From an uncultured Bacillota bacterium (lineage in GTDB: Bacteria > Bacillota > Clostridia > Oscillospirales > Oscillospiraceae): DNA of 64,000 bases. Position 1 is the first letter of the stretch. Each line of letters begins with the position of its first letter. The DNA lies in assembly GCA_947383275.1 (NCBI GenBank), contig CANDCW010000003.1, positions 1 to 64,000 on the forward strand, given 5' to 3'. Shown here piece after piece: positions 16,442 to 24,626 of the stretch. Both the position numbers and the translations under genes were made by a program. The notes under the pieces were generated by a model. The model made no database searches, was not told where the DNA came from, and saw only the letters and a program-made list of their open reading frames with translations.

Positions 16442-17371
16442 ATGAAAATTCGAAGCGGAAACAGCCGGGCTTATCAGATTGCTTCGGTCATTATTCTGGT
16501 TATTTTGGCGTTTTTGTTCTCCTTCCCGCTGTACTGGATCATCACCGGCGCCTTTAAGACCGGTGCGGACAACAACTCTGTGCAGCCGGTCTGGTGGCCC
16601 ACCCAGTGGGTGACAGACAGCTTTAAGGCCCTGTTCGACAATCGCAGCGCCCCCCTGTGGGAACTGGCGGTGCCCTTCAGCAACTGGTTTACCAAGGACG
16701 GCGAGCTGCGCTATTGGTCTGTGGGCCCCACGGCCCCCGCCGCCTTCCGCTGGCTGGTCAACGCGGTGTTTATGGCTGTGGCGGCTATGATCATCACCTG
16801 CGTGACCGCGGCTATGGCGGGCTATGCCCTGGCCAAGAAGCGGTTCAACGGGCGGACCCTGTTGTTCTCCCTCATCGTGTGCGCCATGGCCCTGCCCAAA
16901 CAGGTCATCCTGATCCCTCTGCTGAAGGAGATGTCCGGCCTGAAGCTGTACGGCAGCTTGTGGGCGGTCATCTTCCCTACGGTGGGCTGGCCCTTCGGCG
17001 TGTTTTTGATGAAGCAGTTCTCCGAGGGCATCCCGGGAGAAATTCTGGAGGCCGCCCGCATCGACGGCGCCAGCGAGCTGAAGACATTCTCCACCGTTGT
17101 GATGCCCATGATTAAGCCGGGAATCGGCGCGCTGGCCATCTTCACATTTATCAACTGCTGGAACGACTACTTTATGCAGTTGGTTATGCTGGACGCCAAC
17201 AGCGTATACACCATTCCTCTGGGCATTGCCACCCTCCAGGCGGAGACCTCCACCGATATCGGCTTGCTGATGGCGGGGGCGGCTATGGCCTCGGTGCCCA
17301 TTATCATTGTGTTCCTGATTTTCCAGAAATATTTTACCCAGGGGATTGCCATGGGTGCGGTGAAGGGGTAA
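16442..17371 (+). CDS. ABC sugar importer permease (MalG type)
   Basis: This 309-residue membrane protein has six transmembrane segments and an EAARIDGASELKTF coupling loop at about residue 200, typical of the second permease in family 1 sugar importers. The N-terminal periplasmic loop is longer than usual (about residues 35-105, with NSVQPVWWPTQWVTD). It starts 12 bp after the first permease gene and is followed 4 bp later by the YhcH gene, so all belong to one transcript from 13926. Confidence 0.9.
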   Translation: MKIRSGNSRAYQIASVIILVILAFLFSFPLYWIITGAFKTGADNNSVQPVWWPTQWVTDSFKALFDNRSAPLWELAVPFSNWFTKDGELRYWSVGPTAPAAFRWLVNAVFMAVAAMIITCVTAAMAGYALAKKRFNGRTLLFSLIVCAMALPKQVILIPLLKEMSGLKLYGSLWAVIFPTVGWPFGVFLMKQFSEGIPGEILEAARIDGASELKTFSTVVMPMIKPGIGALAIFTFINCWNDYFMQLVMLDANSVYTIPLGIATLQAETSTDIGLLMAGAAMASVPIIIVFLIFQKYFTQGIAMGAVKG

Positions 17372-17375
17372 CCTA

Positions 17376-17834
17376 ATGATTTATGCAAAAAACGCAGACG
17401 CCCTGACCTATCGGGGCATCCATCCGAACTTGGACCTGGCCTTGGAACACATTACTCCAGAGTTTCTGGCGCGTGTGGGGTATGAGCGGGTTGAGCTCAA
17501 TGGAAGCGATGTGTATGCCACCCGATTTACCTACGAGACGGTTCCCGATGAGGAGAGTTTTTTCGAAGCCCACAAGAAGTATCTGGATATCCACATTATG
17601 GCGGATGGCTCCGAAGGAGTGGAGATTGCCCCGCCAGGGGAGCTGGAGGAATTCGAGCGGGTGGAGGCCAACGACTTTTACGCCTACCGGGGGCCGGCCA
17701 GCTACCGGCTGGCCCTGTCGCCCGGGGACTTTCTGGCGGTTTTTCCCAACGATGCCCACCGGATCAAGATGCGCCTTGGCGGGCCGGCGGAAGTAACCAA
17801 GGTGGTCTTTAAAGTGCGGATTTACGACGATTGA
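17376..17834 (+). CDS. YhcH/YjgK/YiaL-family cupin-like protein
   Basis: This 152-residue small soluble protein has family segments FEAHKKYLDIHIMADGSE and FLAVFPNDAHRIKMRLG; the histidines and acidic residues that bind metal in this family are present. YhcH proteins occur in nan operons and are proposed to act on the anomeric state of sialic acid or on its breakdown. It begins 4 bp after the permease gene and is 12 bp before the lyase gene, the classical nan-operon position. Confidence 0.87.
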   Translation: MIYAKNADALTYRGIHPNLDLALEHITPEFLARVGYERVELNGSDVYATRFTYETVPDEESFFEAHKKYLDIHIMADGSEGVEIAPPGELEEFERVEANDFYAYRGPASYRLALSPGDFLAVFPNDAHRIKMRLGGPAEVTKVVFKVRIYDD

Positions 17835-17846
17835 GGTGAGTCAAAT

Positions 17847-18755
17847 ATGAAAGATTATTCCAAATACCAGGGGATTTTTCCCGCCTTTTACGCCTGCTAT
17901 GACAAGGAGGGCAATTTAAACGGCCAAGCGGTACGGGCCCTGGCCAAGTACTTGCTGGACAAAGGCGTGAAGGGCTTGTATGTGGGCGGCTCCTCCGGCG
18001 AATGCATCTACCAGAGCGTGCGTGAGCGGAAAGAGACGCTGGAAAACGTTATGGCCGAGGTGGGCGGCAAAATGACCATTATCGCCCATGTTGCCTGCAA
18101 CAACACCGCAGACAGCCGGGAGCTGGCCGCGCACGCCGAGAGCTTGGGGGTGGATGCCATTGCCGCCATCCCGCCCATCTACTTCCATCTGCCCCCGAAG
18201 GGGATCGCCAAGTACTGGAACGATATCTCCGCCGCCGCGCCCAACACCGACTTTGTCATCTACAACATCCCCCAGCTGGCCGGGGTGGCCCTTACGGTTT
18301 CCCTGCTCCAGGAGATGCTGAAAAATCCCAGGGTAATCGGGGTGAAGAACTCCTCCATGCCGGTCCAGGACATCCAGATGTGGCGGGATGAGGGCGCCGT
18401 GGTCTTTAACGGCCCGGACGAGCAGTTGCTCTCCGGTCTGGCGGCCGGGGCCATCGGCGGCATCGGCGGGACTTACGCGGCCATGCCCGAGCTGTTCCTG
18501 GAGCTTCTGCGCTGCTTCCGGGCCGGGGAGCTGGAGAAGGGCCGGGAGATCCAGAACGAGTGCTGCCGCATTATTTACAAGATGTGTTCTGCCCAGGGGA
18601 ACATGTACGCGGTGATTAAAGAGATCATCCGCCTTCAGGGCGGGCCCGATGTGGGAAGCGTCCGCGCCCCCCTGCTGGCGCTGGAGGAGGGCGACCAGCC
18701 CTTTGTGGTCCAGGCCCATGAGATGATTCAGGCTGCGATTGGGAAGTACTGCTGA
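17847..18755 (+). CDS. nanA: N-acetylneuraminate lyase-like aldolase (DapA superfamily)
   Basis: This 302-residue TIM-barrel class I aldolase carries the Schiff-base lysine K167 in GVKNSSMP, the catalytic tyrosine Y139 in FVIYNIP and the carboxylate-binding GGSSGE (47-52), where NanA enzymes characteristically have G-S-S/T-G-E. It would split N-acetylneuraminate, or a related keto acid, into pyruvate and ManNAc, feeding the epimerase and kinase encoded upstream. It is the last gene of the importer operon and is followed by a strong terminator. The closest alternative is another keto-acid aldolase of the same superfamily, but the nan neighbours support NanA. Confidence 0.88.
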   Translation: MKDYSKYQGIFPAFYACYDKEGNLNGQAVRALAKYLLDKGVKGLYVGGSSGECIYQSVRERKETLENVMAEVGGKMTIIAHVACNNTADSRELAAHAESLGVDAIAAIPPIYFHLPPKGIAKYWNDISAAAPNTDFVIYNIPQLAGVALTVSLLQEMLKNPRVIGVKNSSMPVQDIQMWRDEGAVVFNGPDEQLLSGLAAGAIGGIGGTYAAMPELFLELLRCFRAGELEKGREIQNECCRIIYKMCSAQGNMYAVIKEIIRLQGGPDVGSVRAPLLALEEGDQPFVVQAHEMIQAAIGKYC

Positions 18756-18772
18756 GCAGCCAATGAAATGGA

Positions 18773-18821
18773 CCCTGCCCAATCTGAACAAGGGAGCTTG
18801 TTGATTGGGCAGGGCCTTTTT
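18773..18821 (+). terminator. Strong rho-independent terminator after nanA
   Basis: CCCTGCCCAATC (18773-18784) pairs with GATTGGGCAGGG (18803-18814), with an inner AACAAG/CTTGTT stem, then CCTTTTT. It isolates the sialic-acid operon from the flagellin gene. Confidence 0.92.
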
Positions 18822-18853
18822 AGGAGCTGGCAAAAAAATTTTTTAAATTGGGC

Positions 18854-18880
18854 TAAACTTTTTGAAAACGGAGCCGATAA
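18854..18880 (+). promoter_or_regulatory. Sigma-28 (SigD) flagellin promoter
   Basis: TAAA (18854-18857), exactly 15 bp, then GCCGATAA (18873-18880): a perfect match to the SigD/FliA consensus. It ties expression of the flagellin gene, and by read-through perhaps the glycan genes, to completion of the hook-basal body. Confidence 0.93.
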
Positions 18881-19085
18881 ATAATTGGATAACACAGAAC
18901 ACAATATTATTGTTTAAAGACATTGAAGCGGTTTCACCTGGTCCTAGGCCGGTTGGAATATAGTACCCGCGCCGGAAGCTTTGAGCATCGTGGCCACGTG
19001 CTCAAAGCGGAACGCGCCCAACCCAATGTGCGGGAGCAAAGGATATGCCGAAGCACACTAAATAATGTTAAAAGGAGTTATAGCA
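18881..19085 (+). promoter_or_regulatory. Structured flagellin mRNA leader
   Basis: The leader is about 195 nt. It contains a perfect 10-bp stem, GCTTTGAGCA (18978-18987) with TGCTCAAAGC (18999-19008), whose loop holds the palindrome CGTGGCCACG. It also has a small stem GCA/TGC with AAGGATA in the loop (19036-19048) and the ribosome binding site AAAAGGAG (19070-19077). Two GGA motifs, one in a loop and one in the Shine-Dalgarno, resemble the CsrA-binding layout of the Bacillus subtilis hag leader. CsrA control is inferred. Confidence 0.5.
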
Positions 19086-20984
19086 ATGAGGATTCAACAC
19101 AATATTGCGGCGATGAATGCTTATCGCCAGTACAGCAACAACACCTCCGCCGTCTCCAAGAACCTGGAGAAGCTGTCTTCCGGCTACAAGATCAACCGCG
19201 CCGGCGACGACGCCGCCGGTCTGGCTATTTCCGAGAAGATGCGCGCCCAGATCACCGGCCTGAACGCCGCCCAGAAGAACGTCAAGGACGGCATCTCCCT
19301 GGTGAAGACCGCCGAGGGCGCCATGCAGGAGGTCCAGGACATGCTCAACCGCATGGACTACCTGGCCACCCAGTCCGCCAACGGCACCTACGACAACGAG
19401 GTGGACCGCGCCAACCTCCAGAAAGAGGTTGACCAGCTGAACGAGGAAATCAACCGCATCGCCGACAGCGCCAACTTCAACGGCATCAAGCTGCTGGACG
19501 GCTCCCTGGAGGGCGACACCACCAAGTACACCACCTTGACCAGCGGCAAGAAGTTCCTGCAGATCGCTGATTATGATCCGACTCAGACCGGCGCAATTGC
19601 CCCCGGTTCTACGCTGAATAACATCGGTAACAGCACGTTCGTCCATGCGGATGCCCAGTCCCCCAGCCTGACTAAGTTTACTTTGAACCTGAGTGGTCTG
19701 GAGTTCAAGGGGGGCCCGGCTGATGCAACGGTTAACATCCAGCTGAAGGGCGTCGGAGGCAATACCACCGCTGTTGCAATGGAAATCGGAATCACGGTTG
19801 GAACAACCGGACTGGATTCCAGCGAGATTGCCCAGGCAGTCTACAACAAACTGGCGGACAGTGATTATCAGGTATCCGTTGGCGGCGTGAGCTATAATGT
19901 GAAGCTGGATGGTTCCAGCCTGACCTTTGAGATGGATGCGGACAAGGCCAACAGCATTACTAATGCTGAAAGCTTTACTGGTAACTTCACATTTGCGGCG
20001 GATGTGGGAGCAACTGGCGTGACCACTGCGAGCGGTGTCAATACCGTTGCCGGTACAACCTTGATTGAAGAAGGTAAGTTGGCCTCCAGCGTGAAACTGG
20101 CCGGCACTGTGACGATGATTAGCGACCTTGATGCTGATGCCGGCAATAGAAGCCTGCAGTTTGAGAACATCCGAGACGGCATGGGCATCAAGCTGGGCGA
20201 TGAGACCTATGTGTTGGCCCTGACCGACAAGACTAAGAACGCCAAGTACGGCGAGGGTTATAAAGTGATTGACCTGACCGACCTGGTTGACCCCGACGCG
20301 GTACCTCCGAAGCTGCTGGATACTGCCATTGGCGCCGACAAGAAGCAGACTCTGAGTGAGGTGGCCGCCCGTATTACCCAGGCCGCTAAGGACAACGAAA
20401 TGTGGACCGTGGGCGCTACCGCCGTTAACGACGGAAAGACTGGCGCCACCTATCTCCAGCTGGCCGTGCTGGAGAAGACCACCTATGAGGGCGGCGCTGA
20501 CCTGACCACCGTGAAGCAGATTCAGAAGCAAATCTCCATCTTTGACAACGTCTCCGTCCGGGAAGACGTGACCAAGGGCAAGGGCAAGCCGCTGACCCTC
20601 CAGATCGGCGACACCAGCGAGGCGTTCAACCAGCTGCGCGTCTCCATTGGCGACATCCACACCGCAGCCCTGGGCATCGACAAGATTAACGTTGGCACCC
20701 AGGAGGGCGCTGCCGCCGCTATCGACACCATCAAGAACGCCATTAACACGGTGTCCTCTATCCGCGGCACCCTGGGCGCTACCCAGAACCGTCTGGAGCA
20801 CACCCAGAACAACCTGTCCGTGATGGCCGAGAACATCCAGGACGCCGAGTCCACCATCCGCGACACCGACGTGGCCGAAGAGATGATGGCCTACACCAAG
20901 AACAATATCCTGGTGCAGTCCGCTCAGGCCATGCTGGCTCAGGCCAACCAGATTCCGCAGGGCGTCCTGCAGCTGCTGGGCTAA
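19086..20984 (+). CDS. hag: Flagellin
   Basis: This 632-residue flagellar filament subunit is exported by the flagellar type III system. The N-terminal D0/D1 part (about 1-150) begins MRIQHNIAAMNAYRQY and contains SSGYKINRAGDDAAGLAISE. The C-terminal D1/D0 part (about 530-632) ends LAQANQIPQGVLQLLG. The middle (about 150-520) is long and variable, threonine- and serine-rich, and would be surface-exposed, so it is the natural target for glycosylation by products of the island that follows. The ATG at 19086 is preferred over 19065 because AAGGAG lies 8 bp upstream and flagellins start MRI(Q/N)HN. It is longer than the ~275 residues of the minimal Bacillus protein. Confidence 0.96.
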   Translation: MRIQHNIAAMNAYRQYSNNTSAVSKNLEKLSSGYKINRAGDDAAGLAISEKMRAQITGLNAAQKNVKDGISLVKTAEGAMQEVQDMLNRMDYLATQSANGTYDNEVDRANLQKEVDQLNEEINRIADSANFNGIKLLDGSLEGDTTKYTTLTSGKKFLQIADYDPTQTGAIAPGSTLNNIGNSTFVHADAQSPSLTKFTLNLSGLEFKGGPADATVNIQLKGVGGNTTAVAMEIGITVGTTGLDSSEIAQAVYNKLADSDYQVSVGGVSYNVKLDGSSLTFEMDADKANSITNAESFTGNFTFAADVGATGVTTASGVNTVAGTTLIEEGKLASSVKLAGTVTMISDLDADAGNRSLQFENIRDGMGIKLGDETYVLALTDKTKNAKYGEGYKVIDLTDLVDPDAVPPKLLDTAIGADKKQTLSEVAARITQAAKDNEMWTVGATAVNDGKTGATYLQLAVLEKTTYEGGADLTTVKQIQKQISIFDNVSVREDVTKGKGKPLTLQIGDTSEAFNQLRVSIGDIHTAALGIDKINVGTQEGAAAAIDTIKNAINTVSSIRGTLGATQNRLEHTQNNLSVMAENIQDAESTIRDTDVAEEMMAYTKNNILVQSAQAMLAQANQIPQGVLQLLG

Positions 20985-21024
20985 TTCGCGGGAATTTGGC
21001 ACAACGCAAAATCACACAAACCGG

Positions 21025-21052
21025 GGGGCGGGCGCTTGCCCGCCCCTATTTT
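21025..21052 (+). terminator. Terminator after flagellin
   Basis: GGGGCGGGC (21025-21033) and GCCCGCCCC (21038-21046) form a 9-bp stem with a 4-nt loop, followed by TATTTTCC. No strong promoter is seen between this and the next gene, so some read-through probably feeds the glycan island. Confidence 0.82.
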
Positions 21053-21117
21053 CCTGCCCCTGAAAAAAATGCCGGAGTGGGCGTTTTTTTCAAGTGCAGG
21101 AAAGAGAGGAGACCACA

Positions 21118-23256
21118 ATGAGCGAGAAAAAGCCTTTATTGTCCATCGGCATGATTTTTAAAAATGAGATGCGCTGCCTGGAGCGGTGCATGAAATCCCT
21201 CCAGCCTTTGCGGGACGCGGTCCCCTGCGAGCTGGTGATGGCGGATACCGGTTCAGACGATGGAAGCCGGGAGATTGCCGAAAGGTATGCCGATGTTGTT
21301 TTTGACTTCCCATGGATCAATGATTTTGCCGCCGCCCGAAATGCCGTCATGGACCGCTGCTCTGGGAAGTGGTATTTCAGTATTGACTGTGACGAGTGGT
21401 TGAGCGAGGATATTTCCGGTGTGGTTCGGTTTCTGAGGGAAAACAACGCGGAGGATTTTGGCTCTTTAATTATCCGCAGCTATATGACGACGGGGCTGGA
21501 ACGTGACGGGAATTACTCGGACTTTATGGCGGTCCGGTTCCTACGCATGTCTACTGGCCTGCGGTATGTGGGGGCAATTCATGAGCGCTGGGACGCGCAG
21601 GGTGTTTTGCGGGCATTCTATCTGAAAGGCTTTATTTTGCACCATGACGGATATGTTAGCAGAGGAGATACCCGTTGGGATGGTAAACAGGAGCGCAATA
21701 TGCCCCTTTTACGGGAAAAGCTGAAAGAAAATCCTAAAGATTTGGCTGTGCTGCAACAATGCATGGAGTCCGGCGGAAAAACTCCAGAGTATAAGGACTA
21801 TCTTTATCGTGCGGTGAAAGGGATTAAGGAGAAGTGGCCAGGGTGGGTCAGCTTCGGTCCGCCGGTTCTACGCAGTGCGATCCGGGCTGCAATTGATTTG
21901 AAATTACCTGAGCGGGACGAGTGGATCGCCATGGCGGAGGAGATGTTTCCGGATAATATCTTTACCCGTGTCGATGTTATGTATTCTGTTCTGGGACATG
22001 TATGGGAGCAGCAAAATTTTAAGGAAAGTATCCGCCGCGCGAACGCATACTTGGAAGCTGTGGCGGATTATAGGGCGGGGCGCTATAACCCGGTGGATTT
22101 ATTGACCAGCGCAGTGACCCATACCAGCACTAAATTTGAAAGAAATGCCGCCATTGTTTTAGCTGCGTCTTATATCAATGACCAGCAGCCAGAAATGTGT
22201 TATCAGACACTCCAGTCTGTAGACCTCGGCCAAACAGACGCCTCACAAACGGAGAATTGGCTTAGGACGCTGTGTCAGCTCCACGCAAAGTCTAATATAG
22301 ATACCGTTCCGATGCTGCAGTGCCTTTGGGAGCAGGCTTTGGCGCCGAAGAATGCGGAGAATCAGGAAGGAAAGCAGGCCGCTTGTGTTCGTTTTACTAT
22401 AGGCCTGTTTCAAGCGGCCTACCGCGAGGAAGAAGCGCGGATGCCTGATTTCCACCGCTACGCCTACACAGTGTTTCTTCCACTGTCGGGCAAGTGGGAT
22501 GTGGGCACCGCAGCCGCGATTTTGGAGGCGGAGGAGCCGCCGGAGCTGGAACGGCTGCTGAATCTGGTGGAGAAGTGGGACGGCTTCCCCATTGCGGCCC
22601 TGGAGCACGCGCTGGAGCGCGGCGCGGCGTTCCCGCTGTCCGGCAGGCCCCTGATGCTGGAGGAGATGGACAAGCTGGCCGGGCGGATGTCCGGCGCCAG
22701 GGAAGCTCTGGCGGTCCGGGCCGCCGGGCGGGACCTGGCGGGCTGGCAGTCCCTGGCCTGGGCCCGCAGCCTGGCGCTGGCGGCAGTGCAGGGCTGCAAT
22801 TGGGAGGACGCGGCCCGGGGGCTGGAGCTGAGCCGGGCGTTCGCGAAAATCGAGGGGGTCTTCCTGCCCCGGTACTACGCCCCGGAACTGCTGGAGGAAG
22901 AAAATATCCGCGTTTTGCCGCCGCTGCACCGCTTTGGCTGGTACTGCGCCCGGGCCTTTGCGGCGCTGGACGCCGGCGATGCCGCCGGGTACGCCCGTTT
23001 GCTGCGGGAGGGCCTGTCCGTCTGCGAGACAATGAAGCCCATGGCGGAGTTCCTGACCAAGCACACCCCGGAGCTGCATGCCCCGGCCCCCGGCGAGGAA
23101 CTGCTGGCCCTGGCGGAGCAGGTGCGCACTTTACTGGCGTCCTTCGACCCGTCCGATCCGGCAGTGGCGGCGGTCAAGGCCAGCGAGGCGTATCAAAAGG
23201 TGGCCCACCTGATTGAGGGCGCGGAGGCGTGTGTGTTTGGAGGGCTGAAGCAGTGA
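21118..23256 (+). CDS. Family 2 glycosyltransferase with helical C-terminal repeats
   Basis: This 712-residue protein has an N-terminal GT-A domain (about 5-240) with LSIGMIFKNE, the nucleotide-binding ADTGSDDGS and the metal-binding D90-C91-D92 in FSIDCDEW, as in SunS-like enzymes that glycosylate peptides or proteins. The remainder (about 250-712) is all-helical and resembles degenerate TPR repeats, suited to holding a protein acceptor. Lying directly after flagellin, it is the best candidate for the enzyme that starts flagellin O-glycosylation. The ATG at 21118 is preceded by GAGGAG. GC content rises sharply after about 22490 (C-terminal third), suggesting a mosaic origin. Confidence 0.86.
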   Translation: MSEKKPLLSIGMIFKNEMRCLERCMKSLQPLRDAVPCELVMADTGSDDGSREIAERYADVVFDFPWINDFAAARNAVMDRCSGKWYFSIDCDEWLSEDISGVVRFLRENNAEDFGSLIIRSYMTTGLERDGNYSDFMAVRFLRMSTGLRYVGAIHERWDAQGVLRAFYLKGFILHHDGYVSRGDTRWDGKQERNMPLLREKLKENPKDLAVLQQCMESGGKTPEYKDYLYRAVKGIKEKWPGWVSFGPPVLRSAIRAAIDLKLPERDEWIAMAEEMFPDNIFTRVDVMYSVLGHVWEQQNFKESIRRANAYLEAVADYRAGRYNPVDLLTSAVTHTSTKFERNAAIVLAASYINDQQPEMCYQTLQSVDLGQTDASQTENWLRTLCQLHAKSNIDTVPMLQCLWEQALAPKNAENQEGKQAACVRFTIGLFQAAYREEEARMPDFHRYAYTVFLPLSGKWDVGTAAAILEAEEPPELERLLNLVEKWDGFPIAALEHALERGAAFPLSGRPLMLEEMDKLAGRMSGAREALAVRAAGRDLAGWQSLAWARSLALAAVQGCNWEDAARGLELSRAFAKIEGVFLPRYYAPELLEEENIRVLPPLHRFGWYCARAFAALDAGDAAGYARLLREGLSVCETMKPMAEFLTKHTPELHAPAPGEELLALAEQVRTLLASFDPSDPAVAAVKASEAYQKVAHLIEGAEACVFGGLKQ

Positions 23257-23306
23257 AAGTTGACATTCCGGGCAGCTGCAAGGCGCTGCTTTAGGAGGGA
23301 TAAGAA

Positions 23307-23939
23307 ATGGACGCAGAAAAAATTGAGCGCTATGGTTCTCTCTTGGCTCTTGCAGAAAAAATGAATCAGGCTTTGAGCGTGCTTGCGGAAGATCCGGAGG
23401 ACGAGCAGGCTCTGGAGGAGGTATCCTGTTCTTTCGGAACGTTGCAGCCCTACCTTTCCGGCGAGTTGTCATATCGGATCCTATACCTCTTTTCGGGGGC
23501 TGAGATTGAACCGGAGGATTTGCGGGAAGCCGGCCGCCGGCTTTTTAACGAGATTGCTAAAGGTACGTGTCAATTTTTAATCGAGTCGGTAAGCAGCTGT
23601 ACCTATGTGGAACAAGGTGAGGCAGATAAGCTGTTCCTGCTCTGGGACAAAATTCCACATACGGCAGCAAAAGTCTATCAGGGAATATTTGACTGCTGTG
23701 TGAAAGCAAGTGTTTCCGCTCCCGTTCAGGCGTTTGAGCATATGCTGCGCATTTTTGAGGAACAGCCGGGCCTGCTGTCAGGAGAAGGGAATCCGCATCC
23801 GGATTATGTTTATCGACCCTCAGAACAGCATACATTTGACCAATGCCCTATTTGCGGTGGGACCGGGGAGCCCTATTACAACGCTTTCGCCTATCAAATG
23901 GCTGACTTCCGCTACCCGCATCTGCCGGCTAAGCTTTGA
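23307..23939 (+). CDS. N-terminal part of an interrupted methyltransferase
   Basis: This 210-residue open frame ends at an in-frame TGA (23937-23939) immediately followed, in the same frame, by the next open frame. It has an N-terminal helical region (about 1-150) without recognised domain and then CPICGG at about 183, the first half of a zinc-knuckle. The second half, CGSCGNLY, lies just after the TGA. Together the two frames would give one 434-codon protein with helical region, zinc knuckle and SAM-dependent methyltransferase. So this is probably the front of a gene broken by a nonsense mutation, most simply TGG to TGA. GGAGG precedes the ATG. Confidence 0.7.
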   Translation: MDAEKIERYGSLLALAEKMNQALSVLAEDPEDEQALEEVSCSFGTLQPYLSGELSYRILYLFSGAEIEPEDLREAGRRLFNEIAKGTCQFLIESVSSCTYVEQGEADKLFLLWDKIPHTAAKVYQGIFDCCVKASVSAPVQAFEHMLRIFEEQPGLLSGEGNPHPDYVYRPSEQHTFDQCPICGGTGEPYYNAFAYQMADFRYPHLPAKL

Positions 23940-24611
23940 ATGAAGTGCGGCTCTTGCGGAAATCTCTACACCTGGAAATATCCGAAGGAGCTTTTGAAGT
24001 ACAGCGAAGTTGAACAAATGGTTGTTCCTGATCCAACAAAAAAATTGACAGCAATATCAGAAACCGGTGGGGTGGGCCTGTCGATTTGGTCAAATGTTTT
24101 GAATAAACTGCGTACCTATACGAATGGGACAGAATTGCTGGAAGTGGGAATTGGGGAGGGAGACCTGTTGGCTGTTGCGCTGGAAATGGGATATCAGCCG
24201 GACGCGGTGGAAATTGTCCCTAGCATAGCCCATAGGGTATCGGATATACTGGGGATCCCCATCTGGTGTGGTGATTTTTTACATTACGCACCTGATAAGA
24301 CCTATTCAATCATTACGATGGGCGATGTAATTGAGCATGTTACCGACCCGGAGAAAGCGCTGAGAAACGCCTATGGCTTGCTGCGGGATGACGGCGTACT
24401 GTGGTTATCCACTCCCAATTTTGAAAGCTCGTTTTCAAGAATAAAGAAGTTTTATGATCCTATGTGGACAGAGCCGTACCACATCTCTTATTTCAACCGC
24501 GTGGGTATAGAGGCTCTGGCCGCAAAATGCGGGTTTACTCTGCGGGAATATTGCGTTAGCCAGCGGTATAATGGGTCAATGGAGCTGATCCTGACAAAGT
24601 GCAGGCACTAA
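23940..24611 (+). CDS. Class I SAM-dependent methyltransferase (C-terminal part of split gene)
   Basis: The 223 residues begin MKCGSCGNLYTW (second half of a zinc knuckle), followed by a Methyltransf_23-type domain with the SAM-binding ELLEVGIGEGDLLAVALEMG, acidic and motif IV segment ITMGDVIEHVTDPEKAL, and LLRDDGVLWLSTPN. The ATG directly follows the upstream TGA in the same reading frame and has no ribosome binding site, so independent translation is doubtful except by re-initiation. The sequence is noticeably more AT-rich than its neighbours. If functional, it would methylate a sugar of the flagellar or surface glycan. Confidence 0.75.
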   Translation: MKCGSCGNLYTWKYPKELLKYSEVEQMVVPDPTKKLTAISETGGVGLSIWSNVLNKLRTYTNGTELLEVGIGEGDLLAVALEMGYQPDAVEIVPSIAHRVSDILGIPIWCGDFLHYAPDKTYSIITMGDVIEHVTDPEKALRNAYGLLRDDGVLWLSTPNFESSFSRIKKFYDPMWTEPYHISYFNRVGIEALAAKCGFTLREYCVSQRYNGSMELILTKCRH

Positions 24612-24626
24612 AGAGGTGTTTCCTAT

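Noticed and set aside
18923..19432. Small protein encoded in the flagellin leader
   Set aside because: The frame overlaps the flagellin N-terminal coding region out of frame, has no ribosome binding site and has arginine-rich shadow composition.
19068..21002. 644-codon open frame antisense to flagellin
   Set aside because: It mirrors the flagellin gene exactly, has no ribosome binding site or recognisable domain, and is explained by the strong third-position codon bias of the real gene.
23937..23939. TGA read as selenocysteine or tryptophan by recoding
   Set aside because: No selenocysteine-insertion-like hairpin is evident directly after the TGA, and other genes here use TGA as a normal stop. 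A point mutation is simpler.
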